This document shows positions 26,053 through 32,367 of a stretch of 32,367 nt of DNA, one piece after another. Numbering within the stretch: the stretch's first letter is position 1; every line of letters begins with the position of its first letter. The stretch covers positions 1 through 32,367 of the forward strand of contig JAJDEJ010000047.1 of the NCBI GenBank assembly GCA_029259815.1, given 5' to 3'. The notes under the pieces are model-generated. The model was given only the letters and a program-made list of their open reading frames with translations, was not told the origin of the DNA and did no database searches. Made by a program: the position numbers and the translations under genes. The DNA comes from Planctomycetaceae bacterium (GTDB lineage: Bacteria; Planctomycetota; Planctomycetia; Planctomycetales; Planctomycetaceae).

Positions 26053-29000
26053 ATGAGAATCACGGATGTCAACATTGACCACTTCGGCGTCTGGCGCGAG
26101 CTCGACGTGCCACTCAACGACCACGGCGTCAATGTCTTCTACGGCCCCAACGAGGCGGGCAAGTCGACCCTCATGCGCTTCGTGCGAGGCGTCCTCTACG
26201 GCTTCCGCCCCCAGGTCGACGGCTCTGGCTACTCCAACACCACCCGCGGCGATGCCCAGGGCGGACTGCGGATCATTCAGGATGGACGCGAGCACGTCAT
26301 CCGCCGCGAAGCCGAGCCGGGCGAACGTGGTCGCGCCCGCTTCGACGAACTCGACTGGGGCAAGTCCAGCGACGCCCGCATCAAACAGGTCGTCAGCGAC
26401 ACCAGCGAGTCGATGTACGAAAACATCTTCGCCATCGGCCTCGCCGAGCTACAGGAACTCGCGACCCTCGACGCGGACGAAGTCGCCGAACACATCTACG
26501 GCATGTCCCTCGGTCCCGACGGCGAACGCGTCCTCCGCGCCCGCAGCACTTTCGAGAAGGAACGCCAACGACTCCTCTCTGACGACCGCAAAGCAGGCGA
26601 GATCGTCCGACTCGCCAGTCGTCTCGACGAACTCGACCGCGAAATGGCCGAGTTGGGCGACGTCACCGACAAGCACCAGCAACTTCGCATGGAGAAGGAG
26701 CGTCTGACCGCCGAGATCGCCGACGCCCAACTCCGCCGCTCAGACCTCGAACGACAACTGCGAGGTCACCGCTTCATGGACCGTGCCTACGGTCCGTGGA
26801 AACGCGAACGCCAACTCCGCAGCGAACGCGAAAGCATGTCGCTACTGAGCAGCTTCCCCGAAGACGGCCTCACCCGCTTCGACCAGATCGAACACGAACT
26901 CACCGATCACCGCCGCAAACGCGACGCCCTTGTCGCCGAGTTGGACAAGCTCGAACGCGAAGCCGACGAGTCAACGGGCGACACGGAGATCTTCCAACAC
27001 GAATGCACGGTCCGCCGCTTGGGCGATCACCGCGAAGAGCTGCGTCAACGCGAACGACGCCTCAAGGACAAGCAAGCCCGACACGACGCTCTGCAGGAGA
27101 AACTCGACGCACGACTGACCGAACTCGGCAGCCACTGGACTCTCGACCGCATCTCGAACGCGCCTCTGCCGTCGACCGGCACCAGCCGTCTGTGGGACGC
27201 GGCCCGTCGCTACCAACTCGCCGGCTCCAAACGCAAACGGACCGTCAAACGCTACAAGAAGGTCGTCTCCGCCGCTCAGAAGCGTCAAAACGCCTTCAAC
27301 GAACGCATTAAACCCCTCGGCGGCAAGTCACTCTCGAACGCCATCCACGCGACTCAAAACCGCTTCGACGACATCCGCGAACTGAACCGGCTGCGGATCG
27401 AAGAGGCCCGCCTCTCCGCCGCGTCGATGCCCACAACGACCCGTCGGCTGAGCATGAACTCCGAGTTTCGCGATCTGCCGCCCCTGTTCTACGTGTTGAT
27501 GTGGTTCTTCACACTGGCCGGCATCGTGCTGTTCTTCTCCGGACTGCTGTGGCCCGCGAACAGTCTCGCTGGAGGCAACACGGCTTGGATCGTTGGTGCC
27601 ATCTACGCCTGCTTCGGCCTGATGATGGCCGGTGCCTGCTGGACGGTCCGTCAACACCTCGAACAGTTCTACGGCGACCCGACCTTCTCCGAGACCCAGA
27701 CCGCCTTCGGCTCCCGTGAACCCGAACCATACAACCCCCACGCCGAGCATGACCTCACCCGCGTCCGTCAGGCGATCGGCGACATCGTCGGCAAGCACAA
27801 CCTCGCCCCCACATCGCAAGCGATCGGCATTGCGGGTGACGTGCAACCGGTTGACATTGATGAGTCAGACCTCCTCATCCGCACGGCTCAACGTCTCGCC
27901 GATCTCAAGACTCTCAAAAAGGACGAGCAACAGATCCAGAGTCGCCGCAACCGCCTCAGCCGCTACCGCGAGATCATGCGTGACCGACAGCGGAACGTCA
28001 CTCAACGCCGCCGCGAGTGGTGCGACGTCCTCCGCGACATGGGCATCGACGAGACGCTCAAGGTCGACGCGGCCATGAAGATGTGGCAGTCCATCACCGA
28101 CGCCCATCACCTCCGCAAAGCGGTCGCCCTCACCAAAGACGACGTCGACTCCGAACGCCGCGCGGTCGACGAACTCAAACGTCAAATCGATCGCCTCATG
28201 GGCGAACTCCCCTCCGACGTCCTCGCCGGCAGCAAGTCCGACCCCGATGTCGTCATCACCCGCTGGCGGAGTCAGGTCAAACAACTCGACAGCACGCAGG
28301 GCGAACGCGCCAAGCTCCGTCGCCAAGCACGCGACAAACGCCGCGAAGCCGACCTGCTCGACTCGTCCCTCCAGGATCTCTCGACACGTCGCAGCACGCT
28401 CCTCATCCAGGCGGGCGTCTCCTCCCGCGACGAGATGGAGCAACGCATGCACTCGATGACGCGGCACCGCGAACTGGCCCGCCTCATCGACGACGCCCAG
28501 TCCGAACTCCGCTCCGTCACCGACACCGAGACAGAACTCGCCATCGTCGAGGAAGACCTGCTCTCCTTCGACTCGGGCCGCAACAAGCAGTCCGTCACCA
28601 AAATCGAGGGCGAACTCAAACAGATCGACCACGACCTGCAAGCCGCCCACGAGGAGATTGGCCGAGTTAAGAGTGCCCTGCACGAACTGGCCAACGACCG
28701 CCGTGCCGTCAGTCTGCGGTTCGAGCGTGAGCAAATCGCAGCCGACCTCAATCGCGAAATGGAAGCGTGGTGCTCGCTCGACCTGTCGATCGACGCGGTC
28801 GACCAGATTCGCAACCGCCTCGAACGGCACGCTCAATCCGACACGCTGCAACTCGCCTCGCAATACCTCGACCGCCTGACCGTCGGCAAGTACCACAACG
28901 TCTGGTCCCCGCTCGGCGAGCGACACCTCTGCATCGACGACGACGGCGACCAGACCCTCCGCGTCGAACAACTCAGCACGGGCACCCGCGAGCAACTGTT

Positions 29001-29265
29001 CCTCGCGATCCGCCTCGCCATGGTCCGCCGCTTCGCTCAAGAAGGCATCGAACTGCCGATGGTCCTCGACGACGTGTTCGTCAACTTCGACCAGATCCGC
29101 ACGGAAGCGGCCGTCGACACGATCCTCGACTTCGCCGACCAGGGACACCAAATCATGCTCTTCACCTGCCACCTGCACCTCGCCCACATGTTCGAAGCGA
29201 AGGGCGTCGAACCCGTCTGGCTCCCCGTCAACGCCGCCGCCCTCGAAGAACGCCGTGCTGGGTAA
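26053..29265 (+). CDS. YhaN-like AAA ATPase with coiled coils and transmembrane hairpin (SbcC-like)
   Basis: Large SMC/Rad50-type ATPase of 1070 residues. Walker A GPNEAGKST is at residues 31-39; the ABC-type signature LSTGTREQLFLAIRLAMVRR is near 973-992; Walker B LPMVLDDVFVNFD near 1002-1014 is followed by the switch His region TCHLHLA. Between them lie long charged coiled coils, interrupted near residues 476-535 by two hydrophobic spans (FYVLMWFFTLAGIVLFFSGL and AWIVGAIYACFGLMMAG), a membrane hairpin seen in YhaN proteins. It would anchor the coil tip in the membrane. The start has gagga eight bases upstream. Probably works with the preceding YhaO-like protein on DNA ends or membrane-linked DNA, as inferred from family pairing. 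Confidence 0.88.
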   Translation: MRITDVNIDHFGVWRELDVPLNDHGVNVFYGPNEAGKSTLMRFVRGVLYGFRPQVDGSGYSNTTRGDAQGGLRIIQDGREHVIRREAEPGERGRARFDELDWGKSSDARIKQVVSDTSESMYENIFAIGLAELQELATLDADEVAEHIYGMSLGPDGERVLRARSTFEKERQRLLSDDRKAGEIVRLASRLDELDREMAELGDVTDKHQQLRMEKERLTAEIADAQLRRSDLERQLRGHRFMDRAYGPWKRERQLRSERESMSLLSSFPEDGLTRFDQIEHELTDHRRKRDALVAELDKLEREADESTGDTEIFQHECTVRRLGDHREELRQRERRLKDKQARHDALQEKLDARLTELGSHWTLDRISNAPLPSTGTSRLWDAARRYQLAGSKRKRTVKRYKKVVSAAQKRQNAFNERIKPLGGKSLSNAIHATQNRFDDIRELNRLRIEEARLSAASMPTTTRRLSMNSEFRDLPPLFYVLMWFFTLAGIVLFFSGLLWPANSLAGGNTAWIVGAIYACFGLMMAGACWTVRQHLEQFYGDPTFSETQTAFGSREPEPYNPHAEHDLTRVRQAIGDIVGKHNLAPTSQAIGIAGDVQPVDIDESDLLIRTAQRLADLKTLKKDEQQIQSRRNRLSRYREIMRDRQRNVTQRRREWCDVLRDMGIDETLKVDAAMKMWQSITDAHHLRKAVALTKDDVDSERRAVDELKRQIDRLMGELPSDVLAGSKSDPDVVITRWRSQVKQLDSTQGERAKLRRQARDKRREADLLDSSLQDLSTRRSTLLIQAGVSSRDEMEQRMHSMTRHRELARLIDDAQSELRSVTDTETELAIVEEDLLSFDSGRNKQSVTKIEGELKQIDHDLQAAHEEIGRVKSALHELANDRRAVSLRFEREQIAADLNREMEAWCSLDLSIDAVDQIRNRLERHAQSDTLQLASQYLDRLTVGKYHNVWSPLGERHLCIDDDGDQTLRVEQLSTGTREQLFLAIRLAMVRRFAQEGIELPMVLDDVFVNFDQIRTEAAVDTILDFADQGHQIMLFTCHLHLAHMFEAKGVEPVWLPVNAAALEERRAG

Positions 29266-29285
29266 CTGGTGTTGGAAATCCGCCA

Positions 29286-29401
29286 GGGTGGCAGGGTCAG
29301 TAGCGCAGCGAATGGCCCTGCGAGCGCGGTGGCAACGTCGTCCTGCCGAGAATCGACACGCACCCCCACAGGGCCATCCCGTTGGTCTGACCCTGCCACC
29401 C
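29286..29401. repeat. Fold-back element with gggtggca ends (family member 2)
   Basis: Outer arms gggtggcagggtcag (29286-29300) and ctgaccctgccaccc (29387-29401) are perfect; inner aatggccctg (29311-29320) pairs with cagggccatc (29369-29378). The right side holds tcccgttggtc, shared with the element at 10069-10234. It starts 20 bases after the yhaN-like stop. Confidence 0.78.
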
Positions 29402-29409
29402 GCCGCTGA

Positions 29410-29480
29410 GTAGCTGAACTCGCAAGAGTTCAGATTTCTGCCGAGCTTCGATGTGTCTGAATTCTAGCGAATCCAGCTAC
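29410..29480. repeat. REPIN-like pair A
   Basis: Two 24-base palindromic units in inverted orientation: 29410-29433 (gtagctgaactcgcaagag plus ttcag) and the reverse complement of a gtagctggattcgctagaat unit at 29457-29480. Each unit forms its own stem (ctgaactc-gcaa-gagttcag). Related units recur at 30669-30739. It lies between convergent genes and could also terminate transcription. Confidence 0.8.
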
Positions 29481-29483
29481 AAG

Positions 29484-30107
29484 TCACTCGCTCTGTGACG
29501 GCGACTCACCGAGGATGCTTCTTAGCCGCCGAATGGCTCGCAGATACCGCATGCCGGCAGCCGCCGGACTGAGGCCCAACAGCTCAGCAACCTCTCCGTT
29601 GCCGAACTGCTCCTGATGCCGCATCAGGACAATTTCGCGGTCGGCGTCATCCAGCTCGTCGATCGCGGCCCAGAAGCGGCCTTCCAGTTCCTTCCGCAGC
29701 GTGGCCGCAGCGGGAGTCAGTTCCATGTCACACAATTGGGCCGCCAGATCGAGTGACGACTGATCGGCTCGTGCTGTCATCCTCTGTTCGCGACCGACGT
29801 CCCGCCGTTGCGCCCGATGCCGGCGATGTGCGTCAATCAACCGGTCCTTCGCGATCTGCCGCAGCCACAGGTGGAAGGGCATCGTGCCGTCGCTGAGGTA
29901 GTCGGCCAGCCGCCGGTGTGCCTCGATGAGTGCCTCCTGCACAATGTCACTCGCATCCACCCGCCCGGCCATCCCCCGATCCATGCGAGCCGCGACCATC
30001 CGCCGGATGGCCCCCCGATGCCGTTCGATCAACTCATTGACCGCCGCATCCTTGCCGTCCCCGACGTCGACGAGCAACCGTTGCGTGGTATCGTGATCGG
30101 GCCACAT
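29484..30107 (-). CDS. ECF-type RNA polymerase sigma factor
   Basis: Sigma-70 family factor of 207 residues. Region 2 includes RVDASDIVQEALIEAHRR and the -10 recognition helix MPFHLWLRQIAKDRLIDAHR; region 4 is LDDADREIVLMRHQEQFGNG with the helix-turn-helix EVAELLGLSPAAAGMRYLRA. The spacing and the Gln-Glu-rich regions resemble ECF groups that are numerous in planctomycetes. No anti-sigma factor or kinase follows it in this window, so its control is unknown. The ATG at 30107 is preceded by an unusual palindromic AT-rich region. No clear ribosome-binding site. Confidence 0.9.
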   Translation of the reverse strand: MWPDHDTTQRLLVDVGDGKDAAVNELIERHRGAIRRMVAARMDRGMAGRVDASDIVQEALIEAHRRLADYLSDGTMPFHLWLRQIAKDRLIDAHRRHRAQRRDVGREQRMTARADQSSLDLAAQLCDMELTPAAATLRKELEGRFWAAIDELDDADREIVLMRHQEQFGNGEVAELLGLSPAAAGMRYLRAIRRLRSILGESPSQSE

Positions 30108-30120
30108 GGGATGATGTCCA

Positions 30121-30181
30121 ATTTGAAATCTGAGATTTCAGATTCATGATTTGAGATCTGAGATCTCAGATTTCAGATTTG
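30121..30181. repeat. AT-rich nested palindromes upstream of the sigma factor gene
   Basis: Built from repeats of aaatctgagattt-type units, including the perfect 15-base palindrome gaaatct-g-agatttc (30125-30139) and tgagatctgagatctca (30152-30168). It begins 13 bases before the sigma factor start codon, in the leader or promoter. It may be a dispersed repeat or a regulatory site. Confidence 0.65.
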
Positions 30182-30252
30182 CGATGTGACGCGGGGATGA
30201 AAGATACTCGCGTCTCCCTCAGGTCGCAGTATCTCGCATTACACCAACATCC

Positions 30253-30594
30253 TCAATCCTCACCAAGCGGATACTCACTGATCGGAATCCCCAACCCTCG
30301 CACCTCTTGCAGGCGTTGCCAGCCGCGGGTGACTCGGGTCTCTCGGACGCGAACCTCTGCGGGGTCGAGGTGCTCCTTGGCGAAGGGGCCGTCGACGGTG
30401 ACCGGGGTGAAGGCTTCGTCGACGATGAACTGGGCGAGGGTGGGGTTGCAGTGGAGGTGGCGTTCGGGGGAGGACATGAGCTGGCGGGAGCCGATCTCAC
30501 CGATGATGTACCGCAAATACAGATCACTGACCGTGATATTCGGCACCTCCTCGCCACAGATTTCGCAGAGGTAGCCTTCGTCGCACTTCGCCAT
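30253..30594 (-). CDS. Small conserved-looking protein with Cys motif, unknown function
   Basis: Protein of 113 residues beginning MAKCDEGYLCEICGEEVPN. Three cysteines near the N-terminus (CDEGYLCEIC) and a later LHCNP suggest a zinc-binding site. The middle (SDLYLRYIIGEIGSRQLMSS) and the acidic C-terminus (GIPISEYPLGED) look globular. I do not recognise a named family. The start at 30594 is chosen because an upstream extension would run into REPIN pair B; the ribosome-binding site is weak. It lies 145 bases upstream of the sigma factor gene on the same strand, but the AT-rich palindromes between them argue for separate transcripts. Confidence 0.6.
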   Translation of the reverse strand: MAKCDEGYLCEICGEEVPNITVSDLYLRYIIGEIGSRQLMSSPERHLHCNPTLAQFIVDEAFTPVTVDGPFAKEHLDPAEVRVRETRVTRGWQRLQEVRGLGIPISEYPLGED

Positions 30595-30668
30595 GTGGGT
30601 TGTTCCCGGTGGGTTGACTACAATCTGAGGTTCATTGTGTGCGGTGTTGGATGCGGTTGGCAATCGTC

Positions 30669-30739
30669 GTAGCTGGATTCGCCAGAATTCAGCCATGTGA
30701 GATCGCAACACAGTTCTGAACTCTGGCGAGTTCAGCTAC
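30669..30739. repeat. REPIN-like pair B
   Basis: Unit 30669-30692 (gtagctggattcgccagaat plus tcag) and, inverted, unit 30716-30739 (reverse complement begins gtagctgaactcgccagag). The same two unit types as pair A, in swapped order. It lies between the divergent small-protein and RND genes, about 60 bases before the RND start. Confidence 0.8.
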
Positions 30740-30800
30740 CGCAAGCGATGGACGCGACGTTTTCTGAATCCTGACCCTGGTTCCTGACTCCTGAACACTC

Positions 30801-32367
30801 ATGTCTCTCCCCCGTTTCAGTGTTGAGAATCCGGTCCTTGTGAACATGATGATGCTCGTCACGCTGGTGGCGGGGGCGGCGTTGTATTGCACGTTGATTC
30901 GGGAGATGTTTCCCGAGAGTCGGGCCAGTGCGATCGCAATCACGGCTGTCTACCCGGCGGTGCAGCCGGAGGAGTTGGAGAAGGCGATCACCATCAAGGT
31001 CGAGGAGGCGGTCCGCGAGATCGATGGGGTCGAAAAGGTCGAGTCGACGATCAACGAGGGCTTCTGCACGACGATCCTCAAGCTGTACAACAACGTGGAC
31101 GACGTCGACGTGGTCATGCAGGAGGTCAAGAACGAGGTCGATGCTCTCGAAGACTTGCCGGACGACATGGAGAAGATCACGGTCAAAAAGTTGGAGCCGA
31201 CGCTGCCGGTGATTATGGTCGCCATCTTCGGCGACGGCAGCGAGGCGGAGATCAAGCGTGCTGCGCGGGACCTCAAGGACGATCTGCTCGAACTGCCCGG
31301 CATCTCGGACATTCAGGAAATCGGCATCCGCGACGACGAGATCTCCGTCGAAATTCGGCCGGAGAAGCTGCTGGAATACGACATCACGTTCGAGGAGATC
31401 GCGGCGGCCATTCGTGCCACGAACATCGATATCTCCGGAGGCAACCTTAAAGGTGAGCGCGGCAGCATCGCCGTGCGTACGCTGGGCGAAGAGCAACGGG
31501 CGATCGATTTGGAAGACATCGAAGTCCGTAGTCTGGGCGACGGCACGACCATTCGGCTGGCGGACGTCGCTGTGGTGAAGGACGACTTTGTCGACTTCGA
31601 CATCGAGAGTTACTTCAATGGCAAACGCTCGGCCAACCTGTTGGTGCAGAAGACGCCCACGCAGGACGCAATCGAAATCTCGACACTGATCAAGGCCTTC
31701 GTCGCCGGCAAGCGGCAGGTGCCATTCGATCCATTCGGCATCGACGCAGCCAAGCAGAAGGAGTGGTACATCATGCCCTTCTCGCTGGCGGCAGCTTACA
31801 CGGCTCAGACAGTCAACCAAATCTCCGGTCGGCCTGATCCTTGGGAGATCTACGAACAGAGCCGCCAAAACCCGTTCGACCACACGTTCGAGGTGGCCCT
31901 GCACACGGACCTTGCACGCTTCGTCGAGGGTCGGCTCGACCTGATGCTCCGCAATGGACGCATGGGGCTGCTGCTTGTACTGATCTCTCTCAACCTGTTC
32001 CTCAACTGGCGAGTCGCCTTCTGGACAGCGATCGGTCTGCCCGTGTCATTCCTTGGCACATTCATCGTGATGTGGGGACTGGGGGCGTCGATCAACCTGC
32101 TGTCGATGTTCGGGCTGATTATTGTGCTGGGGATTATTGTCGATGATGCCATTGTCATCGGGGAAAACATCTACCGCCACGTCGAGGAGGGTATGCCCGC
32201 GCGCGAGGCGGCGATCAAAGGAGCGGAGGAAGTCTTCTGGCCGGTGACGATTGCCGTCACAACGACGATTGCGGCCTTCAGCCCGTTGTTGTTTATCGCC
32301 GGACAGATCGGCGACTTCACACGTCAATTGCCGATCGTCGTGATCGCGGCACTGAGCGTGTCGCTGG
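30801..32367 (+). CDS. RND-family efflux transporter, inner-membrane subunit (5' part, runs off the window)
   Basis: The first 522 residues of an AcrB/HAE1-like proton-driven pump. The N-terminus [25 protein letters not shown] is the first membrane helix, followed by the porter domain ([40 protein letters not shown]). Transmembrane helix 4 carries the proton-relay pair in [20 protein letters not shown]. The segment from about 290 to 380 ([16 protein letters not shown]...[16 protein letters not shown]) is longer than in AcrB and looks like a lineage insertion before the D...R..LM..N element that leads into helix 2. No membrane-fusion gene is upstream; partners may be downstream. Substrate unknown. 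No strong ribosome-binding site precedes the ATG. Confidence 0.9.
   Translation, partial: MSLPRFSVENPVLVNMMMLVTLVAGAALYCTLIREMFPESRASAIAITAVYPAVQPEELEKAITIKVEEAVREIDGVEKVESTINEGFCTTILKLYNNVDDVDVVMQEVKNEVDALEDLPDDMEKITVKKLEPTLPVIMVAIFGDGSEAEIKRAARDLKDDLLELPGISDIQEIGIRDDEISVEIRPEKLLEYDITFEEIAAAIRATNIDISGGNLKGERGSIAVRTLGEEQRAIDLEDIEVRSLGDGTTIRLADVAVVKDDFVDFDIESYFNGKRSANLLVQKTPTQDAIEISTLIKAFVAGKRQVPFDPFGIDAAKQKEWYIMPFSLAAAYTAQTVNQISGRPDPWEIYEQSRQNPFDHTFEVALHTDLARFVEGRLDLMLRNGRMGLLLVLISLNLFLNWRVAFWTAIGLPVSFLGTFIVMWGLGASINLLSMFGLIIVLGIIVDDAIVIGENIYRHVEEGMPAREAAIKGAEEVFWPVTIAVTTTIAAFSPLLFIAGQIGDFTRQLPIVVIAALSVSL

Noticed and set aside
27865..29187. 440-residue open frame on the minus strand opposite the YhaN-like gene
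   Set aside because: An antisense shadow: the plus strand carries clear ATPase motifs, and the minus-strand translation is a low-complexity Val/Asp/Glu-rich pattern with no family likeness.
30732..31904. 390-residue open frame on the minus strand opposite the RND gene
   Set aside because: Antisense to an unmistakable RND transporter; its translation is a repetitive Asp/Val/Leu/Arg-rich artefact and runs into REPIN pair B.

Overview
The window looks like a piece of chromosome from a planctomycete (Planctomycetota). The main pointers are a DUF1559-type protein with a pilin-like N-terminus, a serine/threonine kinase, a PadR regulator coupled to a HAAS/permease-prefix-like membrane protein, a planctomycete-style ECF sigma factor, a YhaO/YhaN pair, and many short palindromic intergenic repeats. 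Gene assignments rest on reading the translations by eye; no database was searched.

Layout. 1-2458: an exported protein-L-isoaspartate methyltransferase and a YgfZ/GcvT-like folate-binding protein. 2496-3479: a decayed integron, with the C-terminal remnant of an integron integrase that has lost its catalytic tyrosine, then a one-gene cassette ending in an attC site. 3485-7653: a HExxH peptidase-like protein (minus strand), about 1 kb of repeat-rich non-coding DNA, an orphan 509-residue protein and a large fold-back element. 7723-10029: a membrane protein translationally coupled to a PadR repressor. 10384-16475: the threonine degradation pair tdh and kbl, separated by about 3.7 kb holding vapBC, an overlapping small-protein/nucleotidyltransferase pair, a second vapC remnant, and a second integron cassette with its own attC. 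16581-20351: serA, an HNH endonuclease and a DUF1559 protein. 20400-24316 (minus): nagA, a kinase with a degenerate receiver-like tail, and epmA. 24666-29265: a YhaO-like protein that has lost nearly all its metal ligands, followed by an intact YhaN-like ATPase. 29484-30594 (minus): an ECF sigma factor and a small Cys-rich conserved protein, bracketed by two REPIN-like repeat pairs. 30801-end: the 5' part of an RND efflux transporter.

The strongest unexpected signal is the integron. For both cassettes, the first ten bases at the cassette start (gttagctggc at 2799, gttatgcagt at 13605) are the exact reverse complement of the R'' end of the attC about 0.6-0.9 kb downstream. This is the signature left by integrase-mediated insertion of a circular cassette. 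The two attC sites share a 14-base core, are 11 kb apart, and the only visible integrase is dead. The second cassette lies in the gap that splits tdh from kbl. Other points of interest are the apparently dead SbcD-like subunit, in-frame repeat-derived DNA inside tdh, and several families of fold-back elements.
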